DNA of 64,000 bases. Source: Episyrphus balteatus (lineage: Eukaryota; Arthropoda; Insecta; Diptera; Syrphidae). The position numbers and the translations under genes were made by a program. The stretch is from the NCBI RefSeq assembly GCF_945859705.1, contig NC_079137.1:37941554-38005553 (forward strand), in the 5' to 3' direction. The notes beneath the pieces were generated by a model. That model was not told where the DNA came from. It worked only from the letters and a program-made list of their open reading frames with translations, and searched no databases. Shown in pieces: positions 1 through 11,094 of this stretch. Each line of letters opens with the position of its first letter. Position 1 is the first letter of the stretch.

Positions 1-291
1 GCATATCTTATTCTCAAAGGATCTTAATTGTTAGGAAACCAATTTGTTTCTTTTCTTTTATGCCTTTTGAGCAAAACACTCGAGAATCCACAAATTGCAT
101 AATTTTTTTTTTATTTTTGAGAAAATACAAAACAAAACAAAAAGTTTTTTTCAAGTTTTTATGTGTAGTGAACACAATTCAATAAATTGCTTGTTACATG
201 AAATATATTTTTTTTTTTACTTTGAGCATTTTAAATTGAAAACAAATATAAAGCTTACTATTGTGTCGAATGCACTTGCTTTTATTTTTGC
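1..291. other. AT-rich intergenic sequence, nothing recognised
   Basis: AT-rich DNA with poly-T and poly-A runs. A 75-codon open frame from position 95 is mostly Phe, Lys and Ile codons from homopolymer runs and does not look coding. Confidence 0.6.
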
Positions 292-293
292 TA

Positions 294-723
294 CACAGAG
301 AAAAATAGACCACATAAAATAGAACAAAAACAATAAGATTTCTCTATGGTTTTCATCCAAGAAGGAAACCTTATTAAAACAATCGGGTTTTCCTTATTGT
401 TTTAAAATATGCAAAAAAATAAAAAAAAAGATGACCAGGCTGGGAATCGAACTGGAGACTTCAAATCTTTAGTCGCCCACCTTACCACCTGAACCAACCT
501 GCCATGAAAATATTGATCGCGATTTTTGTTCTAGTGCTAAGTTGCAAAAAAAATCAACTTTTCAGTCAAATTTTAATAAGATTTTCTCTATAAAAATAAT
601 AAGAAATCTCCTTAAAAAAACCTTATTAATCGTTGATTTTAATAAGATTTCCTTATGAAATGTATGGACGGTAAAACAATATGGCAATCTGTTAGTTTTT
701 AGCGGGTCATATTTTTCTCTGTG
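294..723. mobile_element. TIR element (MITE) with TA target duplication and a tRNA-like core
   Basis: The ends are inverted copies, CACAGAGAAAAATA at the left and TATTTTTCTCTGTG at the right. TA dinucleotides flank both ends (292-293 and 724-725), as for Tc1/mariner-type insertions. Inside, on the minus strand at about 430-505, lies a tRNA-like stretch with an A-box-like GGTTCAGGTGGTAAGG and a B-box match GTTCGATTCC. The element is too short to encode a transposase. A related composite lies at about 33516-33990. The ends are seen directly; the family assignment is inferred. Confidence 0.75.
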
Positions 724-725
724 TA

Positions 726-1085
726 ATAATAAGACTAACTAATATGAAAGCTACTACATCCATAACGATAACAATGAATTATTTGTCGGTTTTTACGTGT
801 TCAATTTTATTTATTAATTAAGACTAACTTATCCACAAATAATGGTGAAAGGCTCTAAAGAGAAAAAAGGAAAGGACACGGCTTCTAGAAGGGAAAAAGT
901 GAGTTCAATCAGTTCAAAAACTAAAACCTGTTCAAAAACTAAAACAGATTGCCATTCTAAGAGGTTTTACATAGCTTATAACCAGCGAACAAATAAGACG
1001 CTTCTCAAGATACCTCATTTTCAAAGTTATGATAAGTAGTTTAGAAGTTATATGGGAACATATGAAAAAATACCCTTAAACAATC
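726..1085. other. Intergenic sequence, nothing recognised
   Basis: No gene or clear repeat seen. A 65-codon Lys/Ser-rich frame from 842 has no recognisable motif and is not called. Confidence 0.5.
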
Positions 1086-1690
1086 TGTTTGGATGCCGAT
1101 AACTCAGCAATCAGACCTCCAAAAAACTTTTAGTTTTCAGCTATGAATAGAGCTTAAAGAGACCTTTCTTTTGATATCTCACTCGCTGAGTTTGGAGAAA
1201 ATTTTTGAAAATGCAATTTTTTTCGGCAAGGGGTTAACCTTGATTTTTTTCTCGAAAAATCCGAAAAAAAAATTATAATTTTTTTTAACATAAATGCATA
1301 GCCCTTTTCACTGTGTACTTTTATCTGTAAACCAAAACTTGTTTCAAAACTTTGGTCAGTAGATAAATGCCTCCGAATTTATGAAAATTAATGTTTGGAT
1401 GCCAATAACTCAGCAATCAGACCTCGGAGAAACTTTTGGTCTTCAGCTATGAATAGAGCTTAAAGAGACCTTTCTTTTGATATCTCACTCACTCGTTAGT
1501 TTGGAGACAATTTTTAAAAATGCAATTTTTTTCGGCAAGGGGTTAACCTTGATTTTTTCTCAAAAAATCCGAAAAAAAATTATAATTTTTTTTAACATAA
1601 ATCCATAGCCGTGTTCACTGTCAACTCATATCTGTAAACCAAAACTCTTTTCGAAATTTTTTTTACCACAGATATTTGGCTCCGAATGTA
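1086..1690. repeat. Tandem pair of ~306-bp repeats
   Basis: The motif TGTTTGGATGCC starts at 1086 and again at 1392. Each time it is followed by the same sequence: CAGCAATCAGACCTC, then CAGCTATGAATAGAGC, then GGCAAGGGGTTAACCTTG. The copies are clearly homologous but diverged. A further diverged copy lies in reverse orientation at about 27240-27500. Confidence 0.8.
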
Positions 1691-1733
1691 AGAAAAATGA
1701 CGGATGCATTACACGTCTTTAAATCTTCTGTAA

Positions 1734-2703
1734 TTTTTACTTGCGATATAGGTACTATATATCAAGTTATGTATTCGTAGAAAAAAAAAAAAGTTGAGAT
1801 AACATTTTTCCATGACATTACGATGGTAGAGAATGCCAAAAAAGTGGGTCCCGGAAGTCCGTCTGTCTGTCTGTCTGTCTGTCTGTCAGTCTGTCAGTCT
1901 GTCAGTCTGTCTGTATAAGGAGCTACAGCCTAAACGGATGGACCGATTGACTTCAAATTTGGTATGTAGCGTTATTTGGCTACTCTCTAGAGGGGTTTTC
2001 GGAATTAATTTTTTTGGACCAAAAATAACGGTACTTGTCATATAACGATTTTAGTAAAGTTGAAATTGCTCAAAAACGGCTCCAAGGTCTATCTTCTAAT
2101 GAAAAAAATTTTTTTTTGAAAATCATTATTAACGGTACCTGCCATAGAACCGTTTTTTTTTCAAATCCGATTATCTCCGAAACTGCTGATTCGATTTCAA
2201 CGAAACTTTTTGTGAAAAAGTATTTATATAATTTAAATATAAGCCAAAAATAAAATTTAAAAAAAAATAATTTTTTGATTTTTAAAAAAATTTTGAAAAT
2301 TTTTTTTTGAAAAATCAAATTTTCGAAAACGGGACATTGAATTTTTTTAAAATTTTGTTTTTAGATGTTGAGTAGTTATTTCTACAAAGTGGCATACCAA
2401 TTTTATTTTTAAACTTTTTTTCCAAAAAATTATTTATAAAAAATTAGTTTTTTAAAAAACGGCTCTAACGATTTTGAAAATTTTTTTTTCTAAAAATGCA
2501 CCCTAATATATCAAACAAAACTGCATACTTGTTTTGTGGGGCGATTTGATTTCAGATATTGTTTTATTTTTTTGAAAAATTAATTCAATTTTTTTTTTTT
2601 ATATACCTACATTTCCCAAGTTTCTATATAAAAAGTCTTAAAAATTTAAGCAACTTCAACTCTAAGAGCAAGTTCGTGCGACCCAGTCGTGCATTTTATT
2701 TTT
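1734..2703 (+). repeat. Repeat family R, copy 1, with internal (CTGT)n
   Basis: This is the first of five copies in the window. Landmarks in order are TTGCGATATAGGTACTA, a poly-A run, GTTGAGATAACATTTTT, GTGGGTCCCGGAAGTCCG, a (CTGT)n block at 1860-1915, CCTAAACGGATGGACCGATT, and a terminal GCGACCCAGTCGTGCATTTT. No coding capacity is seen. The family resembles non-autonomous interspersed repeats but could not be assigned to a class, and terminal inverted repeats are not obvious. Confidence 0.8.
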
Positions 2704-4414
2704 TTTCGCATCAGTTTAATATCGATATTGTTTTCGATTATCGTATACTACAACATTGAAAATGTTTCTATTCATGAGGAGAGACGGTGAAATTATTATA
2801 TACCCTCTCAGAAGTATATAGCGTATCGCATTTACGAGATAACAATATCTTGAATCTGAAATGCAACCCCCCCAAATCGAAGGATGATTGTTAGTTTTAC
2901 TGTGTGGTTATTGAAAAATGTATACACTTCAATGAGTTTATTGAAATAAAAAAAAAAAAAAAATATTAAAAAATAAAAGAAAACTAACAAAAAATACAAA
3001 GATGAGAGAAAAATAATGCAATCAATATAGTTTGTTGCAAAAGTGTATTTGGATTTTATACTTTTTTTTTTGTTAGAAGTATCCATTTGGAAATATGGAC
3101 AAAACTCTGAACTCCTATTACATTTGCTTGAAATAATTCATAGAAGGATATTAGACTTTTAAAAGTTTGACTTTGATTTTTGATAGTTTACTTTTTGTAT
3201 CTAGTATAGTTATTTGTTTCGTGGAATGATGTTTTAACTTCAAATGACGGATGGGTACACTTAGGGAAACGGAATATTTTGAAATATTTTATTTTGTGTT
3301 TTCCTTAATTTACCTCCTCAAATATGTTTCCATATACTTATATTAACATTATAAACTTTCCTTGAACGTTAAACTTTTTGTCACGCTTACACACTCTTCC
3401 CCCCAAAAAAATAGCCCCAAAAACTTTGCAAAACTTTAAAGTTTAATTCAAAAATCCATCTTGACAATATTTCCAACGCACCCAAAACTCATTATGTAAT
3501 TTTTTAAAAAAACTTTGCCTACCTTCACCGCAATTACTCATTCCTAATCGGAGTGCACTTTTATTAACCCACTCCGCACTGATGTATTCAAGACCCACAG
3601 TCTACTTACATTAATATTCCCCAAACGTTTCTTTTCTTCTTTCAATTCACACTCACAGCACACACAGAGAAAATTTGTCGTATGGTGTCAGAACAGTACA
3701 TAGTAGCTGTTGCATTTCCTTGCAAACTGCATCCATTAACATTGTCCTTATCGTGCATGCAAGAGTAGTGTGCAAGTCGCATTATCCACACCGCTAAATG
3801 CGAACAGTTGATGGCGGAATTAAGAATTGTTTCTTGTTTATCTTTCTGCTAAGACTTTCTCTCAAACCCTTCGTCGTAACCTTCTACTACTTCCATCCAT
3901 CCAACCAACACCATTTTTTCCATTTCCACCTTAATTGCATTTGGTATTTGGTGTGTGTGTGTGTGTGTGGTGTGCACAGTGCACCTTCTGTTGCGTGCTC
4001 CAATTTTCTAATTAATAAAAGGGGATGTCCTTTGTTTTATTTTCTCGCTCTTAATCCCTTGCGTCTTTCCTCTTCTTCAACAACGTCTTGAAGTATAGGA
4101 TTCTGCACTTGATTTTGCTTTTTATGCGTCACGGACTAAGCGTTCCACATAAATAAAATAGAATTTATGTATTTCTCCGCAGAAAATGGAGGGATTTTTT
4201 TTTTTTGGTTTATATTTTGCATCCACAAGCAATTTGAATCTGCGACAGCAGTTGCTTACACTCATTTCGATGCATATAAATGTGTCGTTTAAGTTATTTA
4301 GAGACACTACATGATTACTAGATTTATTTTGAAATTACCCTATGAAGTTGGTTTTGGCAGTGGCACCAACAATACTTGCATGTCCCTTAAAGTATGTCCG
4401 TTGGGGAATGATCA
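2704..4414. other. Intergenic sequence with microsatellites
   Basis: No supported gene. It contains a poly-A run near 2948-2963 and a (GT)n tract at about 3950-3970. Short open frames, such as one of 97 codons from 3798, are low-complexity Phe/Leu/Ser sequence. Confidence 0.5.
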
Positions 4415-4900
4415 ATGGGGCATGACCAATAATGGGGCAATGCCCAATGAAAGTCTGTATGCCTGCATGTAAGCATGCATGTCTAAATGTCCGCATCACC
4501 ACGTGGCTGCATTCCCGCATGCCTGCATGTCAGCAAGTCTGGAAGTCCGCATGACTGCATACCTGTATTTTTGCATATGGATGCCCGCATGACCACATAG
4601 CTGCATTCCCGCATTACTGCATGTCCTCATGTACGCATGTTGGCAAGTCTGCATGTCCCCATGTCTGGATGCCTGGATGTCTAGATGTCCGCATAAGGGA
4701 GATGCGCATGTGGCATGTGTCCAATGTCCAAATGTCTGCATACCTGCATGTTAGCATGTCTATACATATATTTGCATTTCCACATACACACTATGTATAC
4801 GTTTCCGAATGCCTGAATTTCGGCATATCTCCATTGCCGCAAGTCTGCATCTCGGCATGTCTACATGTCCGTCCACATGTCAGGATATTACATGTGAACT
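4415..4900. repeat. Degenerate 8-bp minisatellite, consensus CTGCATGT
   Basis: Successive 8-mers can be read through much of the tract, for example CTGCATGT, CCCCATGT, CTGGATGC, CTGGATGT, CTAGATGT. The repeat is heavily diverged. Open frames on both strands here are products of the periodicity. Confidence 0.8.
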
Positions 4901-4904
4901 ATTA

Positions 4905-6045
4905 GAAGGCTTATAATAACAAATAAATGTAAGGCTTCCTTCAAAATTTTAAGCAAGATTACCTTGCTTGACATCAAAAAAAAAGTTGTGAACATTTGAA
5001 AACATAGGGTAAATGGTAATTATTTGAATTTGCTTGCTTAAGTTACCAAACTAAAGTTTTTATGCAAAATGTTCCCCATTCACCTTGAAGAAATTAAAAT
5101 AGGAATATAAATTGCATTCAACAGTGTCATGGATGTATTTTTTTCTTATATATATTTTCTCCATTTTTTGTTAAATGGAAATATCTTTAAAATCTTTCAC
5201 CATTTTTTAATACAGTTAGGAATGTACCTACCTATTCTGAAGATAGAAAGAGGAAATACTTTATAAGCTAAGTTTAAGACGGTAAAAAAAAAAGTAAAAA
5301 GAAGATGCAATCTAGCTTAAGGTGGTTTTATAACTTTGCATTTAATTTATAGCTTTGTTTTGTGCTACCATCAGTTTTCTCTTTCATTCTTCTATTCCTT
5401 GTCTCTCTTCTGTCTTGATTTTTTTTAAGGACATCTTTTCAGGTGTTTTATATCCTTGCATATTGTTCTTCATGTGGGTTAAGTCACATTAGCGTGTGTG
5501 GGAGAGAGTAAATAATGTTGAGGTGAATCTCAGATAGATGCAAATATAGAGAGGGTATAAATGTATATTCTTAAAGCAATATGAAAAGATGCAAGAGATA
5601 CAAGACGATGATTTCCAGTAAACAATCAGGTTGAAACAATGAATAGTTAAGAGAAAAAAAAATAAGTTAAAACCATCTATTTGAGTTTAAGTGATAAGAT
5701 TTGTTGTGGGGGATTTCAGGGATATACTGCACTTAATTTTAGTGAAGTATTTGAAAGCTCAAGGACTGATGATGAAAAAGTGCAAAGGAAGAGTTTGGTA
5801 AAATTAATTTACATTGTTTTAAGGAAAAAGTGTTTTTTTTTTTTATTATTTAGTAAATAGTTCTATGATGATGAAAATATGAGTTTAGCTTTTGGTGGTC
5901 TTGGGTTCATGGGAAAAAAGATAAGCTCCCTAAAATACTGCTACTGATTGTAGATCGGTCATTTCACTTTAACGCAACATCTAAAGCTCCACAGAGGAGT
6001 CGCCTAGGACCAATTACATTTGTTATAGCAACAAATTACCAAAAC
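4905..6045. other. Intergenic sequence, nothing recognised
   Basis: AT-rich unique-looking DNA between the 8-bp minisatellite and the 3-prime side of IR-A1. No reading frame or element end was found. Confidence 0.5.
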
Positions 6046-6120
6046 AGCAGGTAAGGTAAGGTTACGTTACGTTACGATGCGCCACGTTACGTTACATTAC
6101 GTTACGTTACGTTATCTTAG
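6046..6120. repeat. Pentanucleotide microsatellite (GTTAC)n
   Basis: Repeats of GTTAC, preceded by GGTAAG repeats, interrupted by GATGCGCCAC. A simple repeat in the region downstream of IR-A1. Confidence 0.8.
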
Positions 6121-6248
6121 TTAACGTTAAAGAGGGTTATTATTTTCGTATACCTACATTCAAATTATTATTCAATGTGTCATTTACCTTTAAAACACCA
6201 CAAATGCAAAAACAAACAATAATTTTACTAATAGCTTCCTTTAATATA

Positions 6249-6254
6249 TTTTAT
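6249..6254 (-). promoter_or_regulatory. Candidate polyadenylation signal for IR-A1
   Basis: AATAAA on the minus strand (TTTATT on plus), about 143 nt past the stop codon. In AT-rich DNA this hexamer is common by chance. Confidence 0.4.
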
Positions 6255-6396
6255 TGACAAAAGTAAAGCATTCTAAAAATTATATTGGATGCTTTTAAAT
6301 ATGCAAAAAAAAAAAACTTTAAAAAAACTGTTTAAAAAACCATATCTTTGCAGAAAACATTAAATAATTTTAAATGCAAAGAATCAACATTTCTCA

Positions 6397-8193
6397 TTAC
6401 CTATTCAATTTCTTAACTTCTCTCGAATTTATCTTTAAAATTTTAAATCTTCCAATTTCCGCCAAAAATACCGCAAATGACAATACAAGACCAATGCCAA
6501 GTGTAGCCCAGCCCACACCTAAATAATCAATTGTCAAAGATCGAAATAAATCATCACTTTCAGTACGAAATATTTGCAAATACTTTGACGCTACAGCTTG
6601 ATTAAAAGTATCTTCTTCCCATTTCTTATACAATCCCACATCGTACAATTGCAATAAAATTTTATCAAAATTCATTCGAAATGGCGAATCCTTTTGCATT
6701 AAAAATATCAAAAAATATGAACCCAATGTATTCTTAGCAACATACATCCTCTTCTTTTCCAAGTACTTTTGTTGACCTAAAAAAAATCGCGCACGATCTG
6801 AAGTAAAGACAAATCCAAAAGTTCGATTCAGACTCTTTCGATATTCATTAATAAAATCGATATTTTGAACATAAAAAATACTATCGTAACGTTTTTTGTA
6901 TCCAGCAGTATGCATTACCGAATCGACTTCATAAAATATCGACACAATTTTGTACCCACTTTGAAGTAAATCCTCCAAAGTGTCAATTTGTTTATCCTGA
7001 ACAGATGTAGTTAGAAATGCTGACAAAAAAGCTGCATAAATATTTGTCAACATCAATCCGTAAATAAAAACTTGCATTTCGAAAATTAACGTCCGCAGAT
7101 TACATGACAAATCCGTCGAAGAAAGATAGAGGAATTCAGCAAAAATCCGTGTAAATGCTGGACCGTATTCATTCAAATTCTGACAGTACCATCTTGTCAA
7201 ATAACTCGCTATCGAGATGTACATAAAACTGACTGCAAGACAAACCCAAACTTCAAAGTCAAACGGCAGGATCAAATAGCGATATGAAGGAATCTCTCCG
7301 ACATAAGGAACAACAACTAACCACTCAATTTGAGCAACTGGATAACTGAAACCGATATTGTTTGGCGAAAAAGATGTATAAGAATGCATCAAAATATCAC
7401 ATACACCTTGTCTAACCAAGGCTAAGCCACGAACTATGTCAAAACCTTTTTGTTCTTTTCCGTCGAAATGTTTAACAAAAGTCGCATTGTGTCGCTTGAC
7501 AAAGTACTTAAACAATTGAGCATTGGTTCCGGTTATTTTTTCGTTTCCTTCTTTGTCCTTATAGATGAAAACTCTAGACCCGTCTTGTTGGATTGGTGTA
7601 CGAAATACATAGCCTTTTAAGTCATACATTCGATCAGGATAATATTCTGTGATTGGCTTTGAGGTGATATTTTCAATACTAACTTCAGGATATGGTTGAT
7701 ATGATAGAATTTGATCATCAAACATTACAATAATATTGACAATGCCCAGTTTTCGACAAGTTTGAAAAAAGCCTTTAAAAGATTCAGTAGTTTCGGGAGG
7801 ATTCTCAAGAACAACAAGTATTTTTGATGTGCGTATTTGGCGAAGAGTTTCGTTTAGAATCAAGATCATATTTTCGTTCTCGATGTTATCCATGAAAACT
7901 AATACCGATGACCAGAGGCCTAGAATAGTTCCCAAAGTTTGATTGCTTTTGTAGTCGTCGCCTATCAGGACCACAGGAACAATGGTGCTTTCATGTCGTA
8001 TAAGATCCTCGTATTCATTCAGATTGGCAACGAAATTCTTATGCGAAAAAATCGCCATTGAACGGATTTCTTCACTTTGTCGAATTTGTTCAGATAATTC
8101 AATTATTGTTGAGAAATTAACGCAATTAGCAACTTGCCAAGTGTAAAATCCAAAAAGTTGACAAAAAAACACTTTGTGAAGGATCTGTTGCAT
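6397..8193 (-). CDS. Divergent ionotropic receptor IR-A1 (chemosensory ligand-gated channel subunit)
   Basis: A complete single-exon gene of about 598 residues starting from the ATG at 8193. The frame is open upstream to a TTG, but this ATG aligns with the one in IR-A2 and begins a signal peptide (MQQILHK, then a hydrophobic core). A variable N-terminal half is followed by the S1 lobe at about 192-305 (GYVFRTPIQQDGSRVF), TM1 at about 315-334, a pore-like stretch, TM3 at about 374-396 (TNIYAAFLSAFLTT, in place of the iGluR SYTANLAAF motif), the S2 lobe, and TM4 at about 559-580. The S1 arginine that grips glutamate in iGluRs is not in its usual place before SYPVAQ, so a non-glutamate ligand is expected. 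It should act at a sensory dendrite membrane with IR co-receptors. The nearest relative is IR-A2. No symbol is assigned, since the subfamily needs a tree. Confidence 0.95.
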   Translation of the reverse strand: MQQILHKVFFCQLFGFYTWQVANCVNFSTIIELSEQIRQSEEIRSMAIFSHKNFVANLNEYEDLIRHESTIVPVVLIGDDYKSNQTLGTILGLWSSVLVFMDNIENENMILILNETLRQIRTSKILVVLENPPETTESFKGFFQTCRKLGIVNIIVMFDDQILSYQPYPEVSIENITSKPITEYYPDRMYDLKGYVFRTPIQQDGSRVFIYKDKEGNEKITGTNAQLFKYFVKRHNATFVKHFDGKEQKGFDIVRGLALVRQGVCDILMHSYTSFSPNNIGFSYPVAQIEWLVVVPYVGEIPSYRYLILPFDFEVWVCLAVSFMYISIASYLTRWYCQNLNEYGPAFTRIFAEFLYLSSTDLSCNLRTLIFEMQVFIYGLMLTNIYAAFLSAFLTTSVQDKQIDTLEDLLQSGYKIVSIFYEVDSVMHTAGYKKRYDSIFYVQNIDFINEYRKSLNRTFGFVFTSDRARFFLGQQKYLEKKRMYVAKNTLGSYFLIFLMQKDSPFRMNFDKILLQLYDVGLYKKWEEDTFNQAVASKYLQIFRTESDDLFRSLTIDYLGVGWATLGIGLVLSFAVFLAEIGRFKILKINSREVKKLNR

Positions 8194-8240
8194 TTTTTTT
8201 TTCTTCTTCTCTTCTTTCTTTTCAGCTCTGACAACTTGCA

Positions 8241-8276
8241 ACTGCAATCATTGGCAGATTTGACTGATAACTTATA
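8241..8276 (-). promoter_or_regulatory. Core promoter of IR-A1: TATA box and initiator
   Basis: TATAAG lies at 8276-8271. A CAGTT initiator has its A at 8243, 33 bp downstream of the first T. IR-A2 shows the same two elements at the same spacing. The implied 5-prime UTR is about 50 nt. The transcription start is inferred, not measured. Confidence 0.7.
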
Positions 8277-8337
8277 GTTTTTGAAATCACAGTAATTGTT
8301 GGAATTTATGAGTACCTTTAAAGGTATTTTATTTTTT

Positions 8338-8580
8338 GTAAGATAATTTTCAAGGAATTGCTGAATGTTGTTTCAGCTGCAAGCGATAACAGCTGCAAGG
8401 AATAAAAGAAAAAAACATTAACCACATCATGAGTCGGGGTCATTTTGATACTCGTATGTTTACATTTCAATTTTGTTTGATTGAACTCTAGTGAAAGGTA
8501 ATTTGCCAGCAGAATTTTTAAGTAGAACAACTTGTGGCATTGATTGATTTTTATTTGTTGGGCATTCACTTGTCGATTTA
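8338..8580 (-). promoter_or_regulatory. Conserved upstream module of IR-A1
   Basis: Blocks in this region recur upstream of IR-A2 and at the two orphan sites near 44 kb. They are AAGATAATTTTCAAGG, GTTTCAGCTG, GAGTCGGGGTCATTT, TTCAATTTTGTTTGAT, AGCAGAATTTTTAAG and ACTTGTGGCATTGATTG, in the same order. Conservation of noncoding sequence next to otherwise diverged surroundings suggests a regulatory region. No specific factor site is claimed. Confidence 0.65.
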
Positions 8581-8589
8581 TATCGATGA

Positions 8590-8934
8590 ATATTGCATAT
8601 ACCTACCTACAATTTTTTGGGTTGCTGACAAATAGAAAATTTTATTAGGTTATTTTGGAAACATTGAATATCTAAAATTCAGAGTTTTGGAATTTGTATG
8701 GCAAAAAATTCTTACAAATTCTAATTCCAGCCAAATGAGGGCTTTTTATTTGAGAATAATTCCATGACTTTTTTGGAAAATGTGAGAGTCTCTGTTAAAA
8801 AATGCCTTTGCAAGTAAAAAGAAAATGATTCGCGTAAAACGTGAAAGAACTTATCTATAAATGTTTAATTTATCATCAAAACCATAAATAAAATGAATCA
8901 TTGGCTTTTTGGGACCGATTGCAGATTTTGTTGT
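8590..8934. other. Intergenic sequence, nothing recognised
   Basis: AT-rich DNA upstream of the IR-A1 module. No gene or repeat identified. Confidence 0.4.
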
Positions 8935-10115
8935 CTCTTCGAAAAAAACACCCTTTCACCAAAAATTTTTGTATGAAAAATCTTTATTCTTGCTTTCTAT
9001 CCCAAAATCAATGTTTTTAATAAATTTCATTAGGGTGACTCATCTTTTTTGTTTTCACTCAAAAAAACATCCTTTTAACCATGATATTTTTATAGACACT
9101 TTAGAATCTTGTTTCTTATCATAAAAGTAATATAATTGCTAAATTTCAATAATATAACTCAAGTATTAGGTATACACACTTTTTCAAATATACCCATATT
9201 TTCTTTACTTCTAAAAAAACACCCTTTCACATAAAAAAAATTATAGACTTACATTATTCGTAATTTCCCAAAAAAACACCCTTTAACCTAAAATTTTTGT
9301 ATAGACTGTTCGGGTTCTCGGTTTCTTTTATAAATGAAACATTTTTAAAAATTTTCATTGGTGTAACAATTTTTTCCTAGTTTTTGTGGTACTAATTTCG
9401 AATTTCATCATTTCTTAAAAAAAAGACACCCTTTCACTCAAGATAATTTTGTACACTTTATAGATTCTTAATTCTTATACCAACCAAAACTTTTTCACTA
9501 AGTTTTAAAAATTAATAAAATTTAAGTCAGCAGTTATGATACCTTCCTCACACAACATAACCCATCAAAAAAACACCCTTTCACCAAAAATAATTTTAAG
9601 AACTTTATGAATCCTTTGTCCCTGCTTTATCTTAAACCTTCATCCCAAATTTCATCAGTTTAGCATGTTTTTCACATGGGTTTCGGTTATATTTTACTTG
9701 TCAAAGTAAAAAAACAAGCACCCTTTGTTTTTAATCGGCAATAACTTTTCTTAGAGCAATCATATTAACTTTATTTTTATGTCATTAGATTCAGCATCAA
9801 AAAATACCTTCAAAACACGTGTCATATGATGATATTCGACAAACAATTTTTTTCAGTATATTTTTGACCTTCACCCCCTCCCTCTTGTGCGCGAAAAAAC
9901 ACCCTTCCGCCCAATTTTTTTTATAGACTTTTTATGTACTTGGTTCTTATCCTAAAAGCAAACTTTTTGCCAAGTTTCATGAGTGTAACAATCTTTTTTT
10001 TATTTCTTGATTTTATGTACTATTTTACCTGTATTAATAGCAGACTCGACAGAGAGACAAATGAAATTGAGGGACCTACGTTTCATGAAATCCTAAATCT
10101 AAAAGAATTGGTTTG
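8935..10115 (+). repeat. Degenerate tandem repeat, unit roughly 55-185 bp
   Basis: The core AAAAAACACCCTTTCACC recurs near 8943, 9061, 9216, 9272, 9420, 9569, 9710 and 9893. It is usually followed by AAAATTTTTGTATAGACTTT and then CTTATC..AAA and AAATTTCATTAGGGT blocks. Spacing is uneven, so this is an old, decayed array. No protein is encoded. Confidence 0.7.
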
Positions 10116-11094
10116 ATAAGCTCGTCAAGTAGTGATAGAAATTTTCTATAAACCCTTTACGTATACGCCATACACATACAGATCCTAATACTTTTAATAA
10201 AAACCCTTAAATTCCCTTTTGCCATTTTTAAGACTAAGGTATTCAAATAATCGACAGGCCTTTTGCGGTAATATATTTAATAAAAAAACTTTATACATAT
10301 GTCAATTTTTTTTAAAATGAGCTATAAGTTCTGTTTATGTTCTTAAAATATTCTATTCTGTTTTTAAAATATTAGTTTATGTGACCCTTGACCCTATAAA
10401 ACGGGCCTAGCGGATGAAGCATGTAGGAAACTTTATGACTTTACAGAACAGCTTTTCATTCTGCCTTAAAAGAAAGAGCCATTTTTCTTTGATCGACAGC
10501 ACACAAACTACTACAAAAACTAGAGGCTTTGAAGAAGCAAAAGTCATGGCTTTGAACAAAGTATTTACTGCAGTAATCAAAATCTTATCGGAAGTAACGT
10601 CAAGCATAAAGTTAAGTTACTTTATATGCATTTGTTTTCCATTACAAATTTAAAAACAAAAATGATTGAAAAAAATATGTTTGCATTAAAACAAAAATTA
10701 TTTGTTCCACTGAATTGTTCCACTGAAAATTGTATTAAAACAAAATTTTTATTGCAACTGAAAAATATTTGCATTAAAAAAAATATTTAGCTTTTGTGAA
10801 TAAAAAGATTTTGCGTTAAAAAATATAAAATAAAATTTTAATAAAAATAAAAATATTTTGAATACAAACAAAATTATTGGAAATACAAAGTTTCTGCATT
10901 GAAAAAAATTCAATACAAAATGTGTGCATTTAATATTCGTCGAATCTCTAACAATTTTGACAATTTGGCCTTACATTAGGTTCATTGTACAATAACATAT
11001 TGTACAAATCATAAATTATTTTGAAATTAATAACAAAAATAAAAATGGCAATTTATGCAGTATTGTATTATAAAAATAGTTTCACAAACTATTA
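10116..11094. other. A-rich intergenic sequence
   Basis: Contains loosely repeated A-rich words such as GCATTAAAACAAAA around 10660-10930. Overlapping open frames on both strands at 10407-10653 are mirror shadows with no recognisable motif. Confidence 0.4.

Noticed and set aside
842..1039. 65-codon Lys/Ser-rich small protein
   Set aside because: No homology recognised, no promoter or conserved context, and such frames are expected by chance.
3798..4091. 97-codon frame
   Set aside because: Low-complexity Phe/Leu/Ser sequence running through a GT microsatellite, with no conserved motif.
4335..4905. Histidine/cysteine-rich frames on both strands
   Set aside because: By-product of the 8-bp GCATGT minisatellite.
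6046..6120. Telomere-like repeat
   Set aside because: The GTTAC unit is not the insect TTAGG repeat and the tract is short, so it is a plain microsatellite.
8194..8247. N-terminal extension of IR-A1 to an upstream TTG
   Set aside because: TTG starts are not expected here; the first ATG at 8193 begins a proper signal peptide aligned with IR-A2, and the predicted transcript start at 8243 lies within the extension.
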